Numbered from the stretch's first letter, positions 43,704 to 53,348 are shown. The stretch is 64,000 bases of DNA from Sedimentibacter sp. (GCA_018436705.1 JAHDLA010000011.1:62001-126000); one strand, 5' to 3'. Numbers and translations: made by a program. Notes: generated by a model from the letters alone, not told the origin.

Positions 43704-44443
43704 TATTGTTTCTCCTCTTTTTTAGCGCAAAAAACTGCTCGCATTGAAGTATTATTATACATCTTATCACTGTAATCATCATAAACTTCAACATGAGAAA
43801 AACCAATCATTTTTAGAAGTTCTGTGATTTTTTTTACATTATGTACATACTGGGTCTGAACCTCATTTATCCTCGAATATTTATTTAATGAATCCTTAAC
43901 AAAGAAATTTATCTCAATATCTACTAAGTTATTTTCTTTGTCAGGCATATTTTCCCAAACATAAAAAATTTCACCGTCATCGTATACATATGTTTCATTA
44001 AACATTGATTTATACTTAAATTCAGTGCTCATGTCAAAAATAAATATTGAATCATCATCTAGATGATTGTATATATTTGTAAAAAAACTTTCGGTTTCTT
44101 CAAAAGTAATATAATTTATTCCGTCGCAACAGCATATTGCAGCATGAAATTTATCATCTATTTTAAAATCTGTCATATTCATGTTAAGTAACTTGACAAC
44201 CGGACTTCGTTCCAGTTTTTCGTACGCTCTCATAAGCATGTCCTGAGAAAGGTCAAAAGCCGTAACCTTGTACTCATTCTCTGCCAGCAACTTTGTTATA
44301 TTGCCGGTTCCGCATGCCGCCTCAAGAATTTTTTTGCCGTCGCCAATAGTATTCATTATAAAGGATGTCCATTTTCCATAATCTATATCATTCATCAGCA
44401 AATCATAAATTTGCGAAAATTCTTTGTAGCTTTTGTTAAGCAT
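43703..44443 (-). CDS. SAM-dependent methyltransferase
   Basis: 246-aa class I methyltransferase: KILEAACGTGNITKLLAE (about 37-54) is the SAM-binding motif I, with TAFDLSQDMLMRA (motif II) and AAICCCDGINYI (motif III) after it. The substrate is unknown; small-molecule methylation is usual for this subgroup. Starts 1 base after the spore protein gene and overlaps hslO, so the three genes form one transcript. Confidence 0.85.
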   Translation of the reverse strand: MLNKSYKEFSQIYDLLMNDIDYGKWTSFIMNTIGDGKKILEAACGTGNITKLLAENEYKVTAFDLSQDMLMRAYEKLERSPVVKLLNMNMTDFKIDDKFHAAICCCDGINYITFEETESFFTNIYNHLDDDSIFIFDMSTEFKYKSMFNETYVYDDGEIFYVWENMPDKENNLVDIEINFFVKDSLNKYSRINEVQTQYVHNVKKITELLKMIGFSHVEVYDDYSDKMYNNTSMRAVFCAKKEEKQ

Positions 44444-44444
44444 T

Positions 44445-44636
44445 CTATTTCTTCCTTCGTTTTTTCTTTGCAGTCATCAAACCGCCTATTCTGCCTGTTT
44501 CTTTGGCAGTAAGTCCTCCCCACCCGAGCTCCTCGACTTTATCCATCAGTCCTATCTCTTTTGCTATTTCCAGTTTCATTAAATCATCAGGTGTGAGTTC
44601 CTTTTTCTTTTTTTTCTTTGCATTTTTTTCAGCCAT
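44445..44636 (-). CDS. Small acid-soluble spore protein, alpha/beta type
   Basis: 63 aa. KLEIAKEIGL and GWGGLTAKETGRIGGLM (about residues 38-54) are the conserved DNA-binding segments of alpha/beta-type SASPs, flanked by unusually Lys-rich ends (KKKKKK near the start, KKKRRKK at the end). In spores these proteins coat and protect DNA. AAGGAGG stands before the ATG. Its presence shows the host sporulates; the operon partners are a methyltransferase and Hsp33. Confidence 0.85.
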   Translation of the reverse strand: MAEKNAKKKKKKELTPDDLMKLEIAKEIGLMDKVEELGWGGLTAKETGRIGGLMTAKKKRRKK

Positions 44637-44805
44637 AATTACCTCCTTATCACAAGATTATTATGATTGAAATAACATAAATTATTCCCGTTTTTCTTTT
44701 TTTGTCAACAATATTACTTTTATTTCTCTCAATGCAAGCAATATTTTGTTCAATGTATATTGCATGCTTATCAATATTACAAAAAACATTACTATTATTA
44801 TAATT

Positions 44806-46011
44806 TTAATCTGTAGATCCATTAGCCACCTCTGTATTTTGAGATTTATACTGTTTCAGGTTTGCAAATGATATTGCTGAGCTTATAAAAAACACCAAAG
44901 CTGTGGAAAAAAACGGCAATATACTTCCAAGTTCATATATGAATCCTGAAAACAGCGATCCAAAAATCATTCCAGCCGCTCGTACTGAGTTAAATATTCC
45001 TGATATTATTCCACCTGTACTTGGATCCTGTCCTCTGGTAACAATATCCTGTTGTATTGGAAGGTATATTGCATTAAACATGAAAAACAAAATATTTGCA
45101 ATAAAGAATGGATATAACACCGGAATAAATGGAACCGCAAGCGATGAAACACCACATAATAGCAGTACAATTATCAAAGATTTTCTGGAATCTGTATGCT
45201 TTTCAATATATATGTTTACCGTAAAGTTTACCGTCAATGTCACAACACCTATTATAGCTTTAATAACGCCGTTATACGACGATGGAAGCCCTAAGGCATC
45301 CCTTAAATAATAGTTAAAAGCATTATCATATGCAGTGGTTGCAAAGCTTGTTAAAAATACCCCAGACAAAAATGTTATTAATATTAAAGGCATCTTTCCC
45401 ATGGCTGAGCTATATGCTTTAAAAGGATTCAGAGATCTTTCAGAAATAAATTTTGTATCCTGCGAACCAGTATCTTCAAGCATAAGACGTGTAAAAATAC
45501 CGTTCAATACAATTACCGAAGTTTGTAAAATGAACACTACAGTAATAGAAACATTTCCAAGCATTCCTCCTATAAAGTATCCAAATGCCGATCCCACAGA
45601 ATTTATTGCAACGTAGTAACTCATATTCCGCCCTCGGTTATCTTGGTTAGTTAAATTAACCAGGTAAGCCAGACTACACACGTAAATACCAGCACTAAAA
45701 AATCCTGCAATCAACCGCGCTACAATTGTCATAAGCACCGTGCTTGTTAATCCAAATAAAAGCTGTGAAAACCCATATATGGGCCCAGCAAAAGCCATTA
45801 CCTTCACATGCCCATACCTGTCTCCTACAGCTCCCCATATCAACGAGCCAATAAAAAAGCACAACGACATTGCGGCAAATGAAACTCCGAACAGATAGTC
45901 TCCGAAACCCTTTTCAATAAACATTGTAGGTGTAACCGGATGAGCTAAATTACTGAATACAGCAAAAATCCCAAAAAATATATACAATCTTTTTATTGAT
46001 AGTTTTTTCAA
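44806..46011 (-). CDS. MFS transporter
   Basis: 401-aa, 12-helix major facilitator with GDRYGHVKVMAFAGP (the conserved loop 2-3 motif, about 62-76) and a matching central loop. It starts with TTG, with GGAGGGG just upstream. Resembles multidrug or sugar efflux carriers; no specific substrate can be assigned. Monocistronic. Confidence 0.85.
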   Translation of the reverse strand: MKKLSIKRLYIFFGIFAVFSNLAHPVTPTMFIEKGFGDYLFGVSFAAMSLCFFIGSLIWGAVGDRYGHVKVMAFAGPIYGFSQLLFGLTSTVLMTIVARLIAGFFSAGIYVCSLAYLVNLTNQDNRGRNMSYYVAINSVGSAFGYFIGGMLGNVSITVVFILQTSVIVLNGIFTRLMLEDTGSQDTKFISERSLNPFKAYSSAMGKMPLILITFLSGVFLTSFATTAYDNAFNYYLRDALGLPSSYNGVIKAIIGVVTLTVNFTVNIYIEKHTDSRKSLIIVLLLCGVSSLAVPFIPVLYPFFIANILFFMFNAIYLPIQQDIVTRGQDPSTGGIISGIFNSVRAAGMIFGSLFSGFIYELGSILPFFSTALVFFISSAISFANLKQYKSQNTEVANGSTD

Positions 46012-46130
46012 TTACCCCTCCGGCTCAATGTCAAATTTTACTATACAGACTATACACTAAAATCATAATATTTTCAAGCTAAAAAAGTGAATACAATCTT
46101 TCTAATTTGTAGTAAAATCATAAATTTAGA

Positions 46131-46176
46131 CAGTCCGTCATTCAGGTAGCAATTTCACCAAATAATGACTGGACTG
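46131..46176 (-). terminator. Possible terminator of the rocB-like gene
   Basis: CAGTCC-N-TCATT / AATGA-N2-GGACTG stem with a long loop, followed on the minus strand by TCTAAATTTATGATTTT. Confidence 0.45.
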
Positions 46177-46184
46177 CCACAAAA

Positions 46185-47834
46185 CTAAAAGTTTCTGTTT
46201 AACACATCTCTAACTGTAAAATCTATCAGTCTTGGTATGTTTTCAAATAAATCCTTCTTATAAACCCTTTCAGTATATTTGTGAAGGTCTCTTCCCCATG
46301 GGCCTATGTTAAGAACCGGAACTGACTGTTCCTTTATGGTATCCAAAGGTATGTAGTACCCATCTCCCCAAAATATCATATTGTTGCTGATATAATCTAT
46401 ATTTTCACTATCAGCTGTAAAGGCTGCATAACTTAAATCAGATATTCCCGTAAAATAATTTTGAGTATATATTCCATTTCCTATTTCACTTCTTGCAAAT
46501 TTGTCCAATTTAATAAGCAGTTCATTAGTTTCATTAGAATTATTAAGCATGGAATTATTGATACTTGGGTAGTAAGGAGGAGCCAGGGCTATTACAACCA
46601 TAGGAGATAAATCATCATAGTGCTCAAGAGTTTTCTCTATAAGGAGGTACGCGCCGTCAATTCTATTAATTTCGTTTCTATTGATCTTTATCTCCAGCTC
46701 TTTTTGAAACTCAGCCATATCATTTGTAAATTTATCACCTTTTTTATCTTTTATTTCTCTATAAACTTCTCCGTAAAATTTTACGTTAGGTTTCCACTCA
46801 GCCACATTGGAATCCACTTCTGATAAGCTTTTATACTTATTGTAGCTTAATTTCATACTGGATATTACATCTTCAAATGCCTCAATACTTACTTCTTTAA
46901 GCTGATCCAAAATTTCCTTTGGAGATTTTGTAAGAGTAAGCACTGACATATATCCTCCGGCTGTTAAAGGCAGCGACACATCGTACACATATTTTCTATC
47001 CTTAAAATACAGCCATGTTGGAGGTGGAGTCACAGTATTCCCGGCTTTTTCCATAAAGTCTGGATTCAAATCGGTCTTTACCACTATTTTTGACAGCAAA
47101 GTAACCGGATTAAATCCGTTGTAAATTTGGCTCACATGGGCAAGCTTGCCACGCACAAGAAATATTGGCATCATCTTGCCAACAGAACCGTCATAAATTG
47201 TTATTTCATCTTCGTTGTTTCTTTCGTGAGGCTCAACATTTAACATCAATGCATATTCCAACTCATATTTTTCTCTAAGTTCCTTCAATAACATCACTGA
47301 CGATCTCATGCCGGCAGATAGATTTTCCTCATCCGGAACACCCATTAAAAGTATATTCCCTTTGAAATTTTCTTCTTCTGAATATTCTTCAAACAATGAT
47401 AGAGCTATACTTGCTCCACCTTTCATATCTGAAGCGCCTCTGCCAAACATCCACTTTCCCGAATATAAATCTTCTTTAGAAATTTCATCCATCTCAACGT
47501 TTTCAGACTTAAAATACTTTTCTAACTCATCTGGAGTATAAGCAAACTCCTTGTATTTCCCATAATCATCCGTATCAACCGTATCGGTATGATGAATCAT
47601 CACTATGGTCTTAGTTCCTTCTCCCTTAAGTAGCGCCCACGGACAGCTTCTGTTTAAAATGTCATTTTTCATTTCATAAAATCCGCAATATTCCGGGTTC
47701 CTTTTCAGATACGGCACTGAATCGAACCACTTCTTAAAGAATATTTCATTATTCCTTTCAAGCTCAGTTCCGGTATGCGTCCTAGTCTGCAGATAATTCA
47801 ATAAATTTTTTTCTATTCTTTCAGATAGCTTCAT
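46185..47834 (-). CDS. rocB: M20 family peptidase, RocB-like
   Basis: 549-aa metallopeptidase-fold protein like RocB of Bacillus, which is linked to arginine utilisation though its reaction is not established. Metal-site residues are in IHHTDTVD (about 80), GRGASDMKGG (about 131) and GVPDEENLSAGM (Glu-Glu, about 166). Full length for the family. Monocistronic with a long divergent upstream region shared with the hydrolase at 48096. No other arginine genes are in the window. Confidence 0.87.
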   Translation of the reverse strand: MKLSERIEKNLLNYLQTRTHTGTELERNNEIFFKKWFDSVPYLKRNPEYCGFYEMKNDILNRSCPWALLKGEGTKTIVMIHHTDTVDTDDYGKYKEFAYTPDELEKYFKSENVEMDEISKEDLYSGKWMFGRGASDMKGGASIALSLFEEYSEEENFKGNILLMGVPDEENLSAGMRSSVMLLKELREKYELEYALMLNVEPHERNNEDEITIYDGSVGKMMPIFLVRGKLAHVSQIYNGFNPVTLLSKIVVKTDLNPDFMEKAGNTVTPPPTWLYFKDRKYVYDVSLPLTAGGYMSVLTLTKSPKEILDQLKEVSIEAFEDVISSMKLSYNKYKSLSEVDSNVAEWKPNVKFYGEVYREIKDKKGDKFTNDMAEFQKELEIKINRNEINRIDGAYLLIEKTLEHYDDLSPMVVIALAPPYYPSINNSMLNNSNETNELLIKLDKFARSEIGNGIYTQNYFTGISDLSYAAFTADSENIDYISNNMIFWGDGYYIPLDTIKEQSVPVLNIGPWGRDLHKYTERVYKKDLFENIPRLIDFTVRDVLNRNF

Positions 47835-48095
47835 CCCTTTATCTCCATTCTCTTTAGATTATGTACTACTAATAGTATACTCTTTTGCACATATTTTTCC
47901 AACATTAAAATATCTCCAAAAAAGAATCTACTCATATAAGTCTTAAAACAACGCATGAAACCTATAACCAGATTTATGTTTATAAAAGTGTCTAAACAAA
48001 AATTCCGCATTCGAGCTAATTATAATTGTATTGTTGGTAATTATATAGATTCTTTATGAATATTATATATAAATAAAATAAACGGAGATATGCAA

Positions 48096-48914
48096 ATGGG
48101 ATATTATATTAATGTGACACCTGATATCTATATTTATGTAGAAGACATCAACCCGGGCGGTAGCAACAAAACAATTTTTTTTATTCATGGGTGGCCCGGT
48201 AACCATAATCTTTTTGAATACCAGTATAACCAACTTCCTAAAAAAGGATATCGCTGCATCGGAATGGACATCCGAGGCTTCGGGCGGTCTGCCAGACCAT
48301 GGAGCGGCTACGACTACAACCAGCTGTCAGATGATGTTCGTACAGTAGCTGATGCATTGAAACTAAATGATTTTATACTTTGCGGCCACTCCACCGGCGG
48401 CGCAATAGCAATTCGTTACATGGCTAGGCATCACGGTCACGGTGTGCGCAAGCTTGCTCTGTTTGCAGCAGCAGCTCCCAGCCTGATTCAGAGGTCGTAT
48501 TTCCCCTATGGACTGTCTCGTCAGGCTGTGCTGGATATAATACATGGAACATATACCGACCGGCCTCAAATGCTAAAAAATTTCGGCAATATGATTTTTC
48601 ATAATTATGTCACTCCGGAGCTCTCTGACTGGATATTCAATTTAGGGCTTGAAGCCTCAAGCTGGGGCACAGAAGCTGTAGCAAACACATGGTTAGGAGA
48701 AGAAGGACTGTTTAACGATTTAACTAAAATCAACGTACCTACCCTGATTCTTCACGGATATAATGACAAGATATGTCTTTATCCGCTGGCTCTGGCCCAA
48801 AAGAAGGGCATTTCAAATGCAAAACTGGTGCCATTTGAATGCTGCGGTCATTTTCTATTTTATGACCAGATGGAAAAATTTAATAAAGAGCTGGAAAAAT
48901 TTATAGATGAATAA
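48096..48914 (+). CDS. Alpha/beta hydrolase
   Basis: 272-aa hydrolase. HGWPGNHNLF (about 31-40), DIRGFGRSARPW, nucleophile elbow GHSTGG (about 104-109), catalytic Asp in LHGYNDKI and His in CGHFLFYD near the end. Similar to haloperoxidase/esterase-like enzymes; substrate unknown. ATG 48096 has GGAG 8 bases before it; an ATG two codons earlier is too close. More GC-rich than its neighbours, suggesting recent acquisition. Confidence 0.84.
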   Translation: MGYYINVTPDIYIYVEDINPGGSNKTIFFIHGWPGNHNLFEYQYNQLPKKGYRCIGMDIRGFGRSARPWSGYDYNQLSDDVRTVADALKLNDFILCGHSTGGAIAIRYMARHHGHGVRKLALFAAAAPSLIQRSYFPYGLSRQAVLDIIHGTYTDRPQMLKNFGNMIFHNYVTPELSDWIFNLGLEASSWGTEAVANTWLGEEGLFNDLTKINVPTLILHGYNDKICLYPLALAQKKGISNAKLVPFECCGHFLFYDQMEKFNKELEKFIDE

Positions 48915-48975
48915 TTTATGCTAATTACGAGTTGAAATGACATTAATGTAATTCTTTTAACCTAATCAATAAATA

Positions 48976-49009
48976 AAATCGATGTTCATGTATTTTTGAA
49001 CATCGATTT
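48976..49009. terminator. Bidirectional terminator
   Basis: AAATCGATGTTCA / TGAACATCGATTT, perfect 13-base stem between convergent genes. Confidence 0.8.
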
Positions 49010-49076
49010 ATATTTTACAGTAAATCTCTTAATAGCGCAGTTCAAAGACTATGAACAATAAGTAAATATTTTATCT

Positions 49077-50315
49077 TTAGTTAGCAACATTGTTACTTTT
49101 TATACTCATAGCAGTATCCTTTCTATTTTGTTTTATTAATTTATTTATCAATAAAACCATTACTGGAATGTATATTATCGCTGTCACACCAAAAGTTGCG
49201 GAAAAACCTGCGTAATCGGCTGTTAATCCAAACAGCGGAAATATGCATATCATAAATATGCTGAAACACAAACTGTCAAATGACAATATTGTTGCCCTGT
49301 ATTCAGACGGAATTTCGGTATTTATATAGTCGCTGAGTATCGTAAATGCAAGACCGCCTGAAACAGCGGTCAGCAGATAAAAAAATACTGATAGGTTTTT
49401 GAACAATGTCAGACCGGCTAAAGCGAATATGTTTACAGCAGATATGGTTATCAGAGTCCCTTTTAATTTAAGTCTGCTTTCTAAAATATACGCATATTTT
49501 GAACTTATTGCTTCAATAAGACTTCCAGTTGCGCAGATAACCGCAATCATGGTCTTTGTAAAACCAATATCGAAAAAATATTTTTGGCTATAAAAAAACA
49601 CAGTTGTTTGAAGACTTCCCAATAAAGCCGAAAATAATATTATATACAATACAATTTTTCTTTTTCTTATAACACCAATACTTGTTTTTACTTGCTTAAT
49701 GATTAATTTTTCTTGTTCGTTTTTTTCATTATCTTTTTCAATATCCTTGTTATGGATTGGCGGCTCTGTAAATCTTGTAGATAACAATAATGCTGCTGTC
49801 TGCACAACCATTCCTAACATATAGGCATACAAAAACCTAACATCAGCTAAAATTCCACCCAGTAAAACTGCAACCCCCTGTGCAATAGACATGGCAAATA
49901 CTAACTGACCCCATATTTTTTTGTACTTTTCTTCTTCACCCAGCTCTTTCAAGCTGTCATAGATTAGTGCTTCCGCTGCACCTGAATTTAAATTCATTGC
50001 AGCACTACTTAAAATAAAAGAAAGTGCAAAACCAAAAAAGCTATTTGACGTCATCATAAGATAACACGATACTAATTCAACCACTCTGCCTGCCACAACA
50101 CAGAACTTTCTTCCTTTCAAATCTGCCAAAGCGCCGCTTGGTAGCTCCAAAATTAGCCCGGTTATGTGGTAAAGTGATTCAAGAATTCCAATCTCTGCTA
50201 GTGTCATTCCTTTAAATGAAAGATATAAAACCCAAATAGCAGAAGTAATATTCAACTGCAAGAAAAAATTATATGCATAACCTATTGATATATTTCGTTT
50301 TAATTTTATATTCAA
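49077..50315 (-). CDS. MFS efflux-type transporter behind an attenuator
   Basis: About 412-aa, 12-helix major facilitator. LPSGALADLKGRK in loop 2-3 (about residues 51-63) and TMAL-like helices match MFS drug-efflux relatives. The start is taken as TTG 50315 because GGAGG lies 8 bases before it; an open frame continues upstream to an ATG at 50393, but that part runs through the terminator hairpin and lacks a ribosome binding site. Upstream lie a promoter, a 43-codon leader ORF and two hairpins, the arrangement of attenuation-controlled antibiotic resistance genes. The transported compound is unknown. Confidence 0.83.
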   Translation of the reverse strand: MNIKLKRNISIGYAYNFFLQLNITSAIWVLYLSFKGMTLAEIGILESLYHITGLILELPSGALADLKGRKFCVVAGRVVELVSCYLMMTSNSFFGFALSFILSSAAMNLNSGAAEALIYDSLKELGEEEKYKKIWGQLVFAMSIAQGVAVLLGGILADVRFLYAYMLGMVVQTAALLLSTRFTEPPIHNKDIEKDNEKNEQEKLIIKQVKTSIGVIRKRKIVLYIILFSALLGSLQTTVFFYSQKYFFDIGFTKTMIAVICATGSLIEAISSKYAYILESRLKLKGTLITISAVNIFALAGLTLFKNLSVFFYLLTAVSGGLAFTILSDYINTEIPSEYRATILSFDSLCFSIFMICIFPLFGLTADYAGFSATFGVTAIIYIPVMVLLINKLIKQNRKDTAMSIKSNNVAN

Positions 50316-50340
50316 TGTTAATTCCTCCAAATTTATTTTA

Positions 50341-50402
50341 AAAAACAAAAAAGCCCTATTGACATTTCTTTGGATAAACAAAGAAACAATCATCTGAGGC
50401 TT
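50341..50402 (-). terminator. Attenuator-like terminator before the MFS gene
   Basis: Nested hairpin: outer AAGCC / GGCTT (50351-50355 and 50398-50402), inner TTTCTTTG / CAAAGAAA (50365-50386, loop 6), followed on the minus strand by TTTTTTGTTTTT. It ends about 25 bases before the MFS start codon, leaving no space for another promoter. Confidence 0.7.
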
Positions 50403-50432
50403 ATGGAGAAAGGCATCAAATTTACAGCAATA

Positions 50433-50457
50433 TAAAAAGACTCAATAAATCAGAGTC
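50433..50457 (-). terminator. First, weaker hairpin in the leader
   Basis: GACTC / GAGTC stem (50439-50457) followed by five T on the minus strand, shortly after the leader ORF stop. Confidence 0.45.
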
Positions 50458-50505
50458 CATGGTTAATACATATAATATAATTATATTTATTATACTTCAA
50501 AGACA

Positions 50506-50637
50506 TCATAGATTTATACAATCGTCTGTATTCAGCCTAAAAATGGACGCACTTCTCCCGCAATGCGCAAAAATACCATTTTTGGACACAGAACTGCTGA
50601 ATTTACATATTTTATTCGCAGTGTCGACTGTATTCAT
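50506..50637 (-). CDS. Leader peptide ORF, 43 aa
   Basis: Opens with MNTVDTANK and ends with DDCINL. It has an ideal AGGAGG ribosome binding site 7 bases before the ATG and a promoter 20 bases further up, so translation is likely. Three Cys and many Ser; no known domain. Followed by two hairpins and the MFS gene, so a regulatory leader whose translation sets read-through is the best explanation. It could alternatively be a small independent protein. Confidence 0.62.
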   Translation of the reverse strand: MNTVDTANKICKFSSSVSKNGIFAHCGRSASIFRLNTDDCINL

Positions 50638-50666
50638 GATTATCCTCCTGTTGTTATTATACTCGT

Positions 50667-50695
50667 ATTATACAATAAGCTTTACTCATTTACAA
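50667..50695 (-). promoter_or_regulatory. Promoter of the leader ORF / MFS transcript
   Basis: TTGTAA (50690-50695), 17-base spacer, TATAAT (50667-50672) on the minus strand. Confidence 0.72.
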
Positions 50696-50819
50696 ACATT
50701 TTTTGAATTACGCCAAGTTTTTATTAATTTACACTTCTAAATGCACTATATGCCCCCCACCCGGCATTGTTTTGGACAAGACAGAGCTCCAATACCTAAT
50801 TATATGTCAAAAAGAGAGC

Positions 50820-50848
50820 CGCCCCGCTAATTTACAATCAGCAGGGCG
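50820..50848 (-). terminator. Possible terminator of the serine hydrolase gene
   Basis: CGCCC-N-GCT / AGC-N-GGGCG stem; a CTCTTTTTG tract follows after a few bases on the minus strand. Confidence 0.5.
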
Positions 50849-50902
50849 ATTTTACCTATAAAAAATCTAGCACATTCTATGATAAATGAAAATTCATCAC
50901 AC

Positions 50903-51877
50903 TCAATCCTCAAATATTGGTTCGATATGCTCTCTAATAAACTCTATCCTGTCCTTAGCATTTGGTATGAAAAGAGAAGCAATAGAAACCACCAATTTTT
51001 TCTTTGTATTGATGTAAATTACATTTCCACCGTCTCCCAAAGCGGTGTAAATATGTTCTTTCTCGTCAATAACCCACCATAGATAGCCATAAGACAACTC
51101 TCCCCAGCGGCTATGCTTTTTGGTACTTTCATCTACCCACGAATGTGGTACCACTTGTTTTCCCTGCCACATGCCACAATCTAAATATAGCTGACCTATT
51201 CTCGCCATGTCCGCAGGTGTTAGAAAAAGGCCCCAGCTTGCCGTATTGATTCCCTGTGGGTCAACAACCCAGCCATGGGTGTTCTTATCATTCATAACAG
51301 CGATATGCTCTTCTTGATTCCGCAATACAATATTTTGAGGAACATTTATTCCCAGTGGTAAAAATAAATGTTCTGTAGCAAAATTAAGTATTTGTTGCCC
51401 CGTAGCTTTTACCAAAAGGCCCGACAAAATATGGATTCCACCGATAGCAGAATAATTGAATTCCCCTATAGTTCCATTTCCGCCTAATAAATCGAGTGCA
51501 TCTCGAATTGGGTTCGGACTTGTAAAGAACTTTTCGTACGGTTCTGAATCATATTTATAGGGTGCGGTCATGGTCAGCATATCTCTGATTGTAATACGCT
51601 GTATCGTTTCTTCGCCTTTAGCTACCATATAATCCGGAAAAAAGTCTAATATCTTCTGATCGACACTTTTAATATACCCACTATTAATGGCAATGCCAAT
51701 CAGCGCTGAAAAAATGCTTTTTGTAACCGAATATACATGAATGGCGTTATCGGCTGTATATCCGTTAAAATAATTTTCATATACTGCTTCACCGTTTTTT
51801 AGCGTAACTATACCAGTAATATTGTTATAATCATTGTTGATTATTTTTTCAAGCTCTTTCATTTTTTCATGATTCAT
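50903..51877 (-). CDS. Beta-lactamase-fold serine hydrolase (class C type)
   Basis: About 324-aa penicillin-binding/esterase-family enzyme. The SxxK nucleophile motif is SVTK (about residue 50), the second motif is YSA (NYSAIGG), and GDGG near the end replaces the usual KTG-type triad. No signal peptide is seen, so cytoplasmic and more likely an esterase than a resistance enzyme. Start: ATG 51877, 12 bases after GGAGG; TTG at 51886 is possible but very close to that site. Confidence 0.83.
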   Translation of the reverse strand: MNHEKMKELEKIINNDYNNITGIVTLKNGEAVYENYFNGYTADNAIHVYSVTKSIFSALIGIAINSGYIKSVDQKILDFFPDYMVAKGEETIQRITIRDMLTMTAPYKYDSEPYEKFFTSPNPIRDALDLLGGNGTIGEFNYSAIGGIHILSGLLVKATGQQILNFATEHLFLPLGINVPQNIVLRNQEEHIAVMNDKNTHGWVVDPQGINTASWGLFLTPADMARIGQLYLDCGMWQGKQVVPHSWVDESTKKHSRWGELSYGYLWWVIDEKEHIYTALGDGGNVIYINTKKKLVVSIASLFIPNAKDRIEFIREHIEPIFED

Positions 51878-52065
51878 ATAATTCAATTTCCTCCTTTAAG
51901 TTGTGAAGGATATCCTCAAATAAAGGATAAGTCTATTAAAAATTGATTGCAAGAACTTTTTTAAAATCTTTAATTTTACTGCACAATCACCTAAAACTAT
52001 CACATTAAAACTCCCTTAATTGCAAAGATGCAACCCGCTTGATTCTACCTTAAAATATTTCTCAC

Positions 52066-52113
52066 TTAAAAAAACTGCATTTTCATTGGTTTCTACCAAC
52101 AAAAATACAGTTT
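52066..52113 (-). terminator. Terminator of the M23 peptidase gene
   Basis: Long hairpin 52072-52113 with arms AAACTG-N-ATTTT-N2-TTGG against CCAA-N2-AAAAT-N-CAGTTT, then seven T on the minus strand. It lies in the 324-base gap 51878-52201, which shows no gene. Confidence 0.7.
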
Positions 52114-52201
52114 ATAACTTGTGTTTAACGGTTAATAATTTTGTCATTGCATTTTGGAAACTGGACTTGAGCTGACATATGAGAGATTATACTAATAATA
52201 G

Positions 52202-53077
52202 CTATTGCAAATTTTCTGCATTAAAACCCCTTGTCACATATCCAGCAGGAATTTGACTAATTCCCATGTGTGGTCTTGAGTCAAATTTTTCATAATTTGC
52301 AACATTTGAAAGGAGAATCTTTTTAAAATGTATCGGAAGCCCAGCACTACTATAAAAGCTTTGCCCTGTTTGTAGTTGAAAATGCAGATGTGGCTCGGTT
52401 GAATTTCCTGTGTTACCACACTTAGCAATGGGTTGTCCTCGTGAAACAGTTTCTCCAACTGCGACACTTATACTGTCTTCTTTTAAATGTGCTAATGTGC
52501 TGTATTCTTGTTTATCGTGTTTTATTACAACATAATTTCCTGCAATATGTTTGGCTCTAGAATAAAATTGACCTCTTTTGAAAATTAAGCTGTCTTTGGC
52601 ATTGTTCAAAACTTCCACAATTACACCATCGGCAGGAGATAAAACATCTCTGTCATAGCAATAATAATTTTCACTTTGATTGAAGGCTCCGTTGTATGAT
52701 TTTCCATTTTCATCTAAGATAATAAAATCATAAGCATATCGCTGTGTAGGAATACCCCATGAATGAGAGTATTCTTTTGTAAAACAACCATTTACAGCCG
52801 TCCATTTCCCTTTGAACGGTAAATCGTATTCAACTTTACATTTATAATTATCCACCGACGGCATATTATTTTTATATTTTTTATTCACTTTAAGCATACC
52901 TATTACTTGCAAGAATGAACACTTATATACAGAAAAATCAAGTGCCATTTCTATAAGCACAAATAGTCCAAATAAACAAAGCATTTTTAAAATAGATGAA
53001 TTGCTAAACAGTGTTCCTATAAAAGCTATGATACCCAACCACTTTGCATACTTAGAAAAGAAATATATATGATGCAT
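52202..53077 (-). CDS. M23 family metallopeptidase, membrane-anchored
   Basis: 291-aa protein with two N-terminal hydrophobic segments (about 10-28 and 30-48) and a C-terminal LytM/M23 domain at about 125-270. Zinc-site motifs are visible: YAYDFII with the His/Asp pattern, SPADGVIVEVL, and EPHLHFQL with two His. These enzymes cleave peptidoglycan cross-links. AGGAGGG precedes the ATG. Monocistronic. Confidence 0.82.
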   Translation of the reverse strand: MHHIYFFSKYAKWLGIIAFIGTLFSNSSILKMLCLFGLFVLIEMALDFSVYKCSFLQVIGMLKVNKKYKNNMPSVDNYKCKVEYDLPFKGKWTAVNGCFTKEYSHSWGIPTQRYAYDFIILDENGKSYNGAFNQSENYYCYDRDVLSPADGVIVEVLNNAKDSLIFKRGQFYSRAKHIAGNYVVIKHDKQEYSTLAHLKEDSISVAVGETVSRGQPIAKCGNTGNSTEPHLHFQLQTGQSFYSSAGLPIHFKKILLSNVANYEKFDSRPHMGISQIPAGYVTRGFNAENLQ

Positions 53078-53348
53078 ACGGCCCTCCTACATGATATGTA
53101 AATAATCTTTATTTAATTTTATCATAGATAAAAGAAAAAAGTAATATATGAATTTAGTTCTCGCACATAACTTTTTGTTGTGTCGTTAGTACAAAATAGA
53201 TGCAGCTTTGAATTCCAATAAAACTATTTCCAAATAGAGCATCACAATTTAGTAGAAACGTAAGAAACCTATCGTTTATAGGGTTTTGCTTAAACAGCAA
53301 ATGTAGAAGCATAAAAATTTCTTTACTATTTTGAGCACAACAAATTAA

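Noticed and set aside
50459..50740. 93-codon hydrophobic plus-strand frame
   Set aside because: No ribosome binding site, and it lies opposite the leader ORF and promoter that have strong signals on the other strand.
50903..51877. Beta-lactamase resistance gene
   Set aside because: It has the SxxK fold but no signal peptide and no KTG-type third motif; an esterase is more likely.
53265..53286. AAACC-N-TAT / ATA-N-GGTTT hairpin after the sugar ABC ATPase gene
   Set aside because: Short, imperfect stem with little T-run; too weak to list as a terminator.
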